DNA from: Nostoc sp. NOS(2021)
Lineage (GTDB): Bacteria > Cyanobacteriota > Cyanobacteriia > Cyanobacteriales > Nostocaceae
Assembly (NCBI RefSeq): GCF_017115025.1
Contig: NZ_JABXKM010000116.1
Coordinates: 1-37,807 of the forward strand
Direction of reading: 5' to 3'
DNA: 37,807 bases
In this document: in pieces, positions 1 through 6,696 of the stretch
Layout of the letters: the number at the start of each line of letters is the position of its first letter
Position numbering within the stretch: position 1 is the first letter of the stretch
The notes under the pieces: generated by a model
Databases searched by the model: none
The model's input: the letters and a program-made list of their open reading frames with translations, nothing else
Told to the model about the DNA's origin: nothing
Position numbers and translations under genes: made by a program

Positions 1-309
1 AGTATAGCAGGGGACTGGGGACTGGGGACTGGGTTGAAAGTCTGTTTGTATATAGGTTTTATCATCAGTTAATGTCCTAACCTTCTTGTCCGTTGCTATA
101 CAATGCGTAAGTCCTACATTTTTCTCTTTGAATTTTATAGTTTATAAACAAGGGGGAAGGGGAAAAGGTAAAAACCGTACTTCCTGCCGCTACGCGCTTT
201 CGCCCCTAGTGGGCGACCTAATTCAACCCTTTCCGTTTGCTCTTTACCCTTTACCCCTCTTTTTTATAACTCCAACTTAACTGTCTGTATCACAAAGCTA
301 AAATTGATA
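1..309. repeat. Intergenic region with heptamer tandem repeats
   Basis: No convincing gene is seen. Positions about 9-34 hold tandem copies of a GGGGACT-like heptamer, typical of the STRRs of heterocystous cyanobacteria. Positions about 150-275 carry purine-rich then pyrimidine-rich tracts (GGGGAAGGGGAAAAGG and TTTACCCTTTACCCC) that could fold back on each other. A 64-codon open frame at 86-280 is made largely of this low-complexity DNA and is not called. Confidence 0.6.
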
Positions 310-1029
310 CTACTCTGCCAAAATTGCTTCCCACTCAGACTGCGAGAGGGGTTTTACCTCTATCTGCATATCAAAACAATCGCTAGCTGCGGTAATTAAA
401 GCTGCAATAATCGTCTCAATACTCAGGTTTTGAGGCAGTTGTACATTCGTAAAAGATTCTGCACCAAATACTTGATAGAATAGTTCAGCATCCGGTTGCA
501 AACGGATTGAACCATGTTGTAAAATTACCCCACCACGTCGCAATTGAGCGCTACCAATGAGTTTGGCACCATCTGGCAAAACTAAATCTGCACTAGTAGC
601 GGTGCCAAAACAGTTAGGGTTATGGATGTAGCCTCGCCCTTGTGTACCGTACTGTAATTCTACGCCAAGCGATCGCCAGCCTTGAATCAAAAACTCACAA
701 ATTTTTTCGTACACCTGGAGGCGACTACCCGTCAGTCCAGATGTGACTACAGCGTAAGTTAAATCACCTTGGTGTAGCACCGCCCGTCCACCGCTAGAAC
801 GTCGCACTAAATCCAGTTTTTGCCCTTGCCAAGTTAAATGTTGCCAATATTCAGGGTATTGGCGTTGATGATAGCCAAGAGAAATGGCAGGTGGCGACCA
901 GGTATAAAAGCGCAGAGTTGACGGATGCTTTCCAGACTGGTGCTGTTCTAGTAACCAGAGGTCAATCGCCATCTGCACATTGCCAGCCGCCTCTAGCAAA
1001 GGAATTAGTCGCCAAACTTTAGAATTCAA
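310..1029 (-). CDS. Lipoate--protein ligase / octanoyltransferase family protein
   Basis: Member of the biotin/lipoate A/B protein ligase (LplA/LipM-like) fold, which transfers lipoyl or octanoyl groups to a lysine of E2 or H-protein lipoyl domains in the cytosol. The family signature is visible at about residues 76-95 (RRSSGGRAVLHQGDLTYAVV), and the catalytic-type lysine lies in the GAKLIGSAQ motif near residue 155. The length of 239 aa fits a single-domain enzyme without the LplA C-terminal accessory domain. It reads alone on the minus strand, with STRR DNA on both sides. Whether it acts as ligase, octanoyltransferase or amidotransferase cannot be decided from sequence. Confidence 0.88.
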   Translation of the reverse strand: MNSKVWRLIPLLEAAGNVQMAIDLWLLEQHQSGKHPSTLRFYTWSPPAISLGYHQRQYPEYWQHLTWQGQKLDLVRRSSGGRAVLHQGDLTYAVVTSGLTGSRLQVYEKICEFLIQGWRSLGVELQYGTQGRGYIHNPNCFGTATSADLVLPDGAKLIGSAQLRRGGVILQHGSIRLQPDAELFYQVFGAESFTNVQLPQNLSIETIIAALITAASDCFDMQIEVKPLSQSEWEAILAE

Positions 1030-1160
1030 GAGTTAGGAGTTTGGAGTTAGGAGTTAGAGACGCGATTAATCGCGTCTGTACAGGAGTTAGGAGTTATGAA
1101 TTAAAAAGTTTATACAACTGACAACTTATAACTCAGCACTCATAACTCCTAACTGAAGCG
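1030..1160. repeat. STRR array containing a perfect 20-bp palindrome
   Basis: The spacer between the lipoate-ligase and YbjN genes consists of repeated GAGTTAG/TTAGGAG heptamers, with related CTAACTC/AACTCC units near 1130-1155. Within it, 1058-1077 is a perfect palindrome, AGACGCGATTAATCGCGTCT. No gene is present. Confidence 0.7.
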
Positions 1161-1170
1161 AAGCGATTAG

Positions 1171-1650
1171 TCAAGTCGCACCAAATTCAGATTGTAAAAC
1201 TTCATCGTTATTATCAGCGATCGTTGCCACAATGGTAATGAGCCGAGACACTTCGCCAGGAGATAACTCCGCTAAGGTGCGTGTTGATATCACAACCACT
1301 CGGTTTTCAATAATACCAAAACGCGCTTCAAAAGTGCTGGAGCAGTTCAACTCCAACAGATAACGCATCAACTTAGGTTCATCTTTGGCAGGTAAATTTA
1401 GCACCGCAGACCAAACCGTTATGGTATCTTCATCGCTTGTCCCGTTGAGTTGGACAAATACTTGCACACTTCCGTACTTAAACTTCCAGAGATAACCACC
1501 CTCTGGAGTGTGGCTAACCATTGCACTGTCGTCTTGTTCCAAAGAGTCGATGACATTTTCAATTACCTCCACATGGTTGATGCTTGTCGTCTCGGCGATT
1601 AGCTCATTAATGGAGTCGTTACTAGTTAGGGTTTCTGGGTAGCTTGTCAT
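1171..1650 (-). CDS. YbjN domain-containing protein
   Basis: A 159-aa soluble protein matching the YbjN family (bacterial sensory transduction regulator-like / secretion-chaperone-like fold). Features of the family are the central strand-rich segment with the GYLWKFKYGSVQVFV-like pattern, then the conserved stretch LPAKDEPKLMRYLLELN (about residues 85-103) and ENRVVVISTRTLAELSPGEVSRLI. The N-terminal 35 residues are acidic and probably flexible. In cyanobacteria these proteins are widespread and mostly uncharacterised. No signal peptide or membrane segment is seen. The ATG at 1650 is the natural start. Confidence 0.85.
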   Translation of the reverse strand: MTSYPETLTSNDSINELIAETTSINHVEVIENVIDSLEQDDSAMVSHTPEGGYLWKFKYGSVQVFVQLNGTSDEDTITVWSAVLNLPAKDEPKLMRYLLELNCSSTFEARFGIIENRVVVISTRTLAELSPGEVSRLITIVATIADNNDEVLQSEFGAT

Positions 1651-1801
1651 ACAGATTTTTTTCTCAACATACTCGCTATTTTATCTACACATACTTTATA
1701 ACTTGTGGATGCAGTTAGTTTGAACTTCCTTTTGCGGCTACTTTCCAAATGCCCAAAGTGTAGGGCTGCATCAGGGACTTCCAATTAAAAATACCCAAAT
1801 G

Positions 1802-1830
1802 GTAGGGGCACAGCATTGCTGTGCCCGTAG
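1802..1830. repeat. Dispersed 29-nt palindrome (GTAGGGGCACAGC... type)
   Basis: A GC-rich inverted repeat with arms GTAGGGGCACAGCA and TGCTGTGCCCGTAG. A nearly identical copy occurs at 10272-10300, and a third is split by an inserted element at 13706-13939. It is therefore a dispersed repeat of this genome. The rest of 1651-1955 shows no gene. Confidence 0.75.
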
Positions 1831-1955
1831 GGCGTGGTCTATTTATCTGAAAATAGCTGTATATTTCTGGGTATGATTGCGAAATACGTAAATTTAGTTT
1901 GTAGATTTCTTTGTTCTGGCAATAAGATTTAGTGATGAGAGCAAAACTCTGGATA

Positions 1956-2115
1956 TTAGCTTGCAGGTGGGATGAGTAAGGGCAGATTGAAATTAGTTAC
2001 CTGTGTTGGTTGTTTATCATTGGCGATATATGCATCGGCATTATATTTTAGCGCTGGTAGTAGATGTGCGATCGCTAGTTGCAAACTGCCTTTATCACAG
2101 ACGGGAGCATCCACT
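1956..2115 (-). pseudogene. Possible 3' remnant of an unidentified gene
   Basis: On the minus strand this stretch reads about 50 codons without interruption. The composition looks protein-like (SLQLAIAHLLPALKYNADAY, then a proline-rich end) and it terminates at 1956. The frame continues upstream to 2282 but there overlaps, antisense, the transposase remnant. The simplest reading is the C-terminal stub of a gene cut by that insertion. I do not recognise the family, and a chance open frame remains possible. Confidence 0.25.
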
Positions 2116-2178
2116 TTTGGAAGATATACAAGTTCTGGGAGAATATAAGAACAGATAAAACAGTGTGCAGGACTCACA

Positions 2179-2772
2179 ATGAACCAAGATAAACAAGAAC
2201 AGATCAAAGCCTGCTTAAAAGAATTGGCAACATTGTTGTATGAAGAAGCAGACAAAAGTAAGCTGACAGATATAGAAGGCATAGAAAAAACAGTGCGGAG
2301 TCAAATATTAGAACTAGTCAGCCCCGAAATAGCCCTTTTTTTATCGAACAAAAAACTGGAACAAAAATAGGTAAAACCAGGAAAATAAAAAGTTTGGTGG
2401 GAGAACTCACTCTTAAAGCCAAACAGCTTATTAGACTGGGTGTCAAACCAAGAACAAAGGTTTTGTCCATTGCTTCAAAAGTGCTGTTTGAGGCTATCAG
2501 CTAACGAATCATACCAAAAAGCAGAAATTGAGATTGAGGCATTGACAGGAGTAAAAGTTGGTCACACAACGCAACAAAAACTAGTGCTGTCACAAGATTT
2601 TCAACTACCACTTGCTAAACAATCAGTTTCAGAAATCAGCGTAGATGGAGGAAAAGTCCGACTCAGAGGTAAACCGAAAGCAGGCTGCTACTGGCGAGAC
2701 GATAAAACCGTTCGGTTGCAAGGGATTTACTATGGTGCGTTTTTTGATGACAACCAATCTTTACTTGTATAG
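2179..2772 (+). pseudogene. Degraded ISKra4-type transposase
   Basis: Three consecutive blocks of one transposase lie in shifted frames. 2179-2370 starts at an ATG and ends LSNKKLEQK. About 2370-2508 runs in another frame (GKTRKIKSLVGELTLKAKQL). About 2440-2772 reads QKCCLRLSANESYQKAEIEI, then SEISVDGGKVRLRGKPKAGC. The CCLRLSANESY and DGGKVRLRG motifs resemble ISKra4-family transposases of Nostoc, although this is recalled and not searched. Stops and frameshifts separate the blocks, and the coding part ends after about 200 residues, roughly half the expected length, just before the moxR stop at 2790. It is therefore dead. No terminal inverted repeats were found. Confidence 0.7.
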
Positions 2773-2789
2773 CCTGACAAAGAATTTTT

Positions 2790-3740
2790 TCACCTGGGAA
2801 CTGGTACTTGGTTAATTAGCGACGCAATTACCGCATCCATTTGTAAACCATCCAGCATCGCTTCTGGTTTCAAAATCAGGCGATGACGTAACAGCGGCGA
2901 TGCAACTGCTTTAACATCATCTGGCGTGACAAAATCTCTTTTAGCTAACCACGCTAGGGCTTGAGATGTCTGCAACCAAGCACCAGCGGCGCGAGGCGAT
3001 GCACCCAAAGTTAAATCAGGATATTGACGCGATGTTCTCACCAACGCTAACAAATAATCAACGATCGCTTCTGATACTTTAACCTCTTTGACTGCTTGTC
3101 GTGCTTGCAAAATGTCGGCTACTGTTGCTATTGGTTTCAAACGGCTAATATCCGAACGCCGTGCTGCAAACCCAGCCTGACGATTAAGCAACATTTGCTT
3201 TTCAGCAGCTTGATCGGGGTAATCTACCACCAGCTTAAATAAAAATCTGTCCAACTGCGCCTCTGGTAAGGGATAAGTCCCCTCAAATTCCAGGGGATTT
3301 TGGGTTGCAATCACCCAAAATAAATCTGGTAAGGGTAAACTTTCACCATCCAGCGTTACCTGCATCTCTTCCATCGCTTCCAGTAGCGCCGCTTGTGTCT
3401 TGGGAGGAGTACGGTTGATTTCGTCTGCTAGCAGCACTTCGGTAAATATTGGCCCTTTTTTCAAAGTGAAATTGCGGCTATTCAAGTCAAAAATATTTGT
3501 ACCAGTAATATCTGAAGGTAAGACATCTGGTGTTAGTTGAATCCGGCGAAACTCCCCTTGAATTAACTGCGCCAACACTTTTACTAAAAGGGTTTTACCA
3601 GTTCCCGGTACTCCTTCCAAAATTACGTGTCCACCCGCTAGCAGCGCTACTAAAAGTTGTTGTATTAGGCTAGATTGTCCGACAACTACTTGATTAAGAC
3701 CTTGACCAAGGCGAATTAAGATAGGATGGGTTTCACTCAT
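2790..3740 (-). CDS. MoxR-family AAA+ ATPase
   Basis: A 316-aa AAA+ chaperone-like ATPase of the MoxR family, thought to help assemble or activate membrane or metal-dependent complexes using ATP. Visible motifs are Walker A GVPGTGKTLL (about 43-52), Walker B with the family sequence LLADEINRTPPKTQAALLEA (about 103-122), sensor 1 IATQNPLE and sensor 2 region GASPRAAGAW. The C-terminal lid domain is complete. MoxR genes usually sit with DUF58, DUF4129 and DUF4350 genes. Here a DUF4350 gene lies upstream on the same strand, separated by about 400 bp holding an inserted repeat element. The ATG at 3740 is used. Confidence 0.93.
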   Translation of the reverse strand: MSETHPILIRLGQGLNQVVVGQSSLIQQLLVALLAGGHVILEGVPGTGKTLLVKVLAQLIQGEFRRIQLTPDVLPSDITGTNIFDLNSRNFTLKKGPIFTEVLLADEINRTPPKTQAALLEAMEEMQVTLDGESLPLPDLFWVIATQNPLEFEGTYPLPEAQLDRFLFKLVVDYPDQAAEKQMLLNRQAGFAARRSDISRLKPIATVADILQARQAVKEVKVSEAIVDYLLALVRTSRQYPDLTLGASPRAAGAWLQTSQALAWLAKRDFVTPDDVKAVASPLLRHRLILKPEAMLDGLQMDAVIASLINQVPVPR

Positions 3741-3916
3741 ATTTTTTTATTGATAAGGGATTTCCAAATAAACGAACCACAGAGACGCAGAGAACACAGA
3801 GAGAGGAGAAATAGAGAGGATTCTTTGCGTCAGCTTTGGGATATTTTTTTATTTAGAAGTCCCTAAATAACCAACGCAGAAATATTATGCATAATTCCAA
3901 AAAATTAATTATGAAT

Positions 3917-4123
3917 AGGACCAGCCCTTTCAAGGTGAACCTTTGTACTATGAGAAAATCATGTTTTTCAGCCGATTCTGGGATTTTGGCGATCGCTTAC
4001 GCTTAATTTACAGTCCAAAAATCTGGGGTTTAAAGGATAGATTTTTTATTCAATTCCAGCCGATGGCTAAAATGCCGCAAAAACCGTGATAGTACATCTG
4101 CTCACCTTGAAAGGGCTAGTCCT
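3917..4123. mobile_element. MITE-like element with 22-bp terminal inverted repeats
   Basis: The ends at 3917-3938 and 4102-4123 are inverted repeats that begin AGGAC(C/T)AGCCCTTTC and match at 21 of 22 positions. After a six-base gap, a further GTACTAT/ATAGTAC pair extends the inverted ends inward. The 207-bp body has no open frame long enough for a transposase. The element lies in or beside an ATGAATT repeat array, so a target-site duplication is hard to define (AAT or TGAAT-like sequence is present on both sides). Size and structure fit a non-autonomous transposable element. Confidence 0.65.
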
Positions 4124-4124
4124 A

Positions 4125-4159
4125 ATGAATTATGAATTATGAATTATGAATTATGAATT
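4125..4159. repeat. ATGAATT heptamer array, five perfect copies
   Basis: Five head-to-tail copies of ATGAATT without mismatch. The array enters the 3' end of the DUF4350 gene: the last codons (His-Asn-Ser-stop) are read from the repeat on the minus strand. Length change in the array could therefore alter the protein's C-terminus. Confidence 0.9.
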
Positions 4160-5238
4160 TCCCTAATTGTTCGCCATTTCCCCAACCAGCTTAACAGGTC
4201 TTGTTCACTGATGGGTTGTTTGCGAGATTGTAGCTTTAAAACTGCATCTAGTTCTGCTGCACTTGCGCCTGTTTTTTCTATCCAGAAATTGATCAAGGCT
4301 TGACGTTCTAAAAGTACTTGCCCTAATCCCAAGACTTTTTGGAGTTGTAGTTGTTCTTGTTTACCCACCATCTGTACCACAAAGTCGGCGGTTTCAGCTT
4401 TCTGCAACACTCCCGCTAAAGCTTGGATGTATGCCTCGCTGTTATCTACAACTGATGTATATAAAGCTACTGGCTTGCCAAAGCGGCGATTCTGCGCCCA
4501 AATTAGCACTAATAGCAGGATAGCTACTTGCACTAATATTGGAAATAAGGGAGTTTTAGCAAAAAAACTAGATAAATTTCCTTCGCTTTCTTTCTTCCTG
4601 ACATCGGCATCCTTATAGCCGTGGATGTATTCATCGACAAATACTGTGTTACTTTTTTCAGTTACTAAATTGGCTAAATACTTGAAATTACTTAAATAAT
4701 CTTGGTAGGCGTTGGCGGCTAAATAAGCAGTGGTAGAAAAAATCACCTTTCCCTTTTTGTAATTTTCTTTCCAGACAACAGCACCAAAGCGATCGCCTAA
4801 ATCAATTTGCTTGGAGTTAGCTTTCTGATATCGTCTACGTGTCTCAATTTTGATATCACCTTGGGGAGATTTCTGCATAGTGCTAAACTCCGCTTCTGTA
4901 ACCCGCGCCCCCGCACCCAAAATTACCAAAGTATTCCCTTTTTCTATCCATTCACGCTCTTGACTATCCAGTATCGTCTCCCTTGGATAACCGCTTACCT
5001 GTAGAACGGTAACTGGGCTGTTCTCTGGCTGAATATCACTAAAAGGCTTTTGCCAGCGCTTGATAGAAATTCCCTGTTGTTGCATAAAAGCATACCAAGC
5101 ACCATAACCATCAGAGGCGCGGTTATAGGTAGAGCCAGTGTTAATTTTAGTATTATTGGGAGCCGCAAACAAACTAAGTAAAACGATCGCAGCGAGTGCG
5201 ATCGCTCCTATCCATGCAAGGCGATTTGAACGTTTCAT
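4144..5238 (-). CDS. DUF4350 domain-containing membrane protein
   Basis: A 364-aa protein with an N-terminal membrane segment (about residues 8-26, LAWIGAIALAAIVLLSLFAA) and a second one at about 230-248 (ILVQVAILLLVLIWAQ). Between them is the DUF4350 domain, recognisable by SDGYGAWYAFMQQQGISIKR, a strand with LVILGAGARVTEAEF and the VFVDEYIHGY motif. A soluble C-terminal region follows. The central domain is probably outside the cytoplasm. The family occurs with MoxR and DUF58 genes, consistent with the downstream moxR-family gene here. Function is unknown. The final residues come from a tandem repeat. Confidence 0.85.
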   Translation of the reverse strand: MKRSNRLAWIGAIALAAIVLLSLFAAPNNTKINTGSTYNRASDGYGAWYAFMQQQGISIKRWQKPFSDIQPENSPVTVLQVSGYPRETILDSQEREWIEKGNTLVILGAGARVTEAEFSTMQKSPQGDIKIETRRRYQKANSKQIDLGDRFGAVVWKENYKKGKVIFSTTAYLAANAYQDYLSNFKYLANLVTEKSNTVFVDEYIHGYKDADVRKKESEGNLSSFFAKTPLFPILVQVAILLLVLIWAQNRRFGKPVALYTSVVDNSEAYIQALAGVLQKAETADFVVQMVGKQEQLQLQKVLGLGQVLLERQALINFWIEKTGASAAELDAVLKLQSRKQPISEQDLLSWLGKWRTIREIHNS

Positions 5239-5416
5239 TTTTGACTTTTACTATAATCACTTCGTTTCAGTATCACTAGTGTTAATACTTACTTATTTTT
5301 CAGGTAAAGTCAAAAATATAATTAATTTTATTTCCGTTTACCAGCACTACGCACTCTCTATATATCAATACGCTTGGGTTAAGGCTTAACTCTTTATCAA
5401 AGTCAATTTTTTAACG

Positions 5417-5469
5417 AACCGCAAAGGACGCAAAGGACGCAAAGGAAGAGAAGGAAGAGAAGGAAGAAA
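5417..5469. repeat. 9-mer tandem repeats
   Basis: Repeated GCAAAGGAC units followed by repeated AGAGAAGGA units in the spacer between the DUF4350 gene and the toxin-like gene. These are low-complexity tandem repeats and no gene is seen. Confidence 0.75.
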
Positions 5470-5518
5470 TGCTTAACTCAACTGTATTGCTCTATATATG
5501 ACTGCGATCTATGACATC

Positions 5519-5914
5519 TTACGGTAATATTCCCAAGAAAGCTTTTAGAGCAGTTTTATACCTCTTCTTCAACCGCTTGGAGACTAAACCACCTTGCTGA
5601 ATCTGTCTAATAACAGTCATCGAACAAGTCCCTTTCGGAATAGGGCTACCACTGGTAATCAAAAGAGCTAGTTGAGTAGCATCCATCTCACGAGCAAACT
5701 GATAAGCTATTACCGACTCATGGACTATAAAGCTTGGTGTACCTGAACCCGGTAGGAGTACACAGGAAGTTTCCGAATTAGGTCTGCGGGTAGTGACATT
5801 GACAAACAAATAGTTGCTTCCAGAAGTTTGTGCAATTGCGATGTAGAGGTGTTCATTGTTGGGAGGCGTATCCAGCAAAAATGCATCTCCCAAATTAATG
5901 GTGATGCTAGCCAT
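5519..5914 (-). CDS. Putative toxin partner of a Panacea antitoxin
   Basis: A 131-aa soluble protein with a strand-rich N-terminal two-thirds (GDAFLLDTPPNNEHLYIAIA, LFVNVTTRRP, SCVLLPGSG, SFIVHESVIAYQFARE) and a basic C-terminal tail (GLVSKRLKKRYKTALKAF). The order of strands around a small barrel and the FIVHESVIAY segment resemble small PemK/MazF-like proteins found beside Panacea genes. This is an analogy made by eye and no catalytic residues are assigned. The gene overlaps the upstream Panacea gene by 8 bp, so the two are co-transcribed and probably translationally coupled. That arrangement, antitoxin first, is the main support for the toxin call. Confidence 0.6.
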   Translation of the reverse strand: MASITINLGDAFLLDTPPNNEHLYIAIAQTSGSNYLFVNVTTRRPNSETSCVLLPGSGTPSFIVHESVIAYQFAREMDATQLALLITSGSPIPKGTCSMTVIRQIQQGGLVSKRLKKRYKTALKAFLGILP

Positions 5915-6464
5915 TCAAAACCCCATCTAGATATGCTTCTCGAATAGCTACTTGCTGAATTTCCTCGATTTCCTCGTTACTCTTGCCCACATTTTTGAGA
6001 ATATCCTCTACCGAAATCGGAATGGCAGAGCCATGAGGGTTTTTCCACTCTGGAAGATCATGAGTCCATTTAGCAACATCAAAAGGGTCAAGATGCCCAA
6101 AAGCTTGATAAACCTGCTCAATGATTTCCTCTTCCTCTTCACAAAGGTCTTCGTCTCCAGGATCATGCAACAAGGAAACATGATTTTCATCACGAGGAGA
6201 AATGAATTTAGACCAGAGAGGTAAGGCATCATCAACGGGCTTCCCCTTGATTAGGTCATAAACGCCGCTCAGGACAGGGCCGTAATCCATCGACACATAA
6301 TGATCACCAGTAATCGGTTGTTCCATGCGTTTTAATGCAACACGGTCAGCGATGTAAAGCATCTTAAGTAAGCCTAAATACTTCATCGGCTTACCGTGCA
6401 GCTTTAAGAGTACCGCTGCGGCTTCAACGGCTTTCTCAGGATGAAACCGAAACTGGATTAGCAT
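5907..6464 (-). CDS. Panacea-domain (DUF4065/SocA-like) antitoxin
   Basis: Carries the Panacea (formerly DUF4065) domain. The N-terminal helical block AVLLKLHGKPMKYLGLLKMLYIADR is followed by the family hallmark DHYVSMDYGPVLSGVYDLIKG and a C-terminal part with FDVAKWTHDLPEW. Panacea domains are known as broadly adaptable antitoxin domains that bind and neutralise unrelated toxins. It is the first gene of a two-gene operon and overlaps its partner by 8 bp. Two ATGs occur at 6470 and 6464. The second is preferred because a CAGG ribosome-binding-like sequence abuts the first ATG but is about 7 bases from the second. That gives about 185 aa. Confidence 0.82.
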   Translation of the reverse strand: MLIQFRFHPEKAVEAAAVLLKLHGKPMKYLGLLKMLYIADRVALKRMEQPITGDHYVSMDYGPVLSGVYDLIKGKPVDDALPLWSKFISPRDENHVSLLHDPGDEDLCEEEEEIIEQVYQAFGHLDPFDVAKWTHDLPEWKNPHGSAIPISVEDILKNVGKSNEEIEEIQQVAIREAYLDGVLNG

Positions 6465-6472
6465 AAGCATCC

Positions 6473-6488
6473 TGAAGCGACTGCTTCA
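6473..6488. promoter_or_regulatory. Palindrome at the start of the Panacea operon
   Basis: TGAAGC-GACT-GCTTCA is a perfect 6-bp inverted repeat ending 3-9 bases upstream of the two possible start codons of the antitoxin gene. Toxin-antitoxin operons are commonly autoregulated through such operators. A role in blocking translation through an RNA hairpin over the ribosome-binding site is equally possible. This is inferred from position only. Confidence 0.35.
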
Positions 6489-6580
6489 CACTAGTACAAA
6501 TCTATTGTAAACCCTGGCGATCGCTGACACATTGCGAAGGGCAGAGGAAATTATCATTCTCGGTAACAGAAAAGGTTAAA

Positions 6581-6621
6581 CTCGTTGTCGTTTCCATGCT
6601 GAACATGGAAACGACAACGAG
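6581..6621. repeat. Perfect 18-bp hairpin with 5-nt loop
   Basis: Arms 6581-6598 and 6604-6621 (CTCGTTGTCGTTTCCATG and its exact complement) enclose the loop CTGAA. It lies between the 3' end of the DpdE-like gene and the Panacea operon, both on the minus strand. It could terminate transcription of the helicase gene, but on the minus strand only three T follow the stem, so intrinsic termination would be weak. It could also be a repeat element. Confidence 0.6.
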
Positions 6622-6696
6622 AATAAAAAACCTACCTAACCCCTCTTTGCAGGCGGGTTTAACGGGAATATTATGGCTATTTAACCGCAGATAATA

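Noticed and set aside
86..280. 64-codon frame at the left edge
   Set aside because: Consists of low-complexity repeat DNA with no family resemblance.
4125..4159. Heptamer array considered as CRISPR
   Set aside because: Units are contiguous with no spacers.
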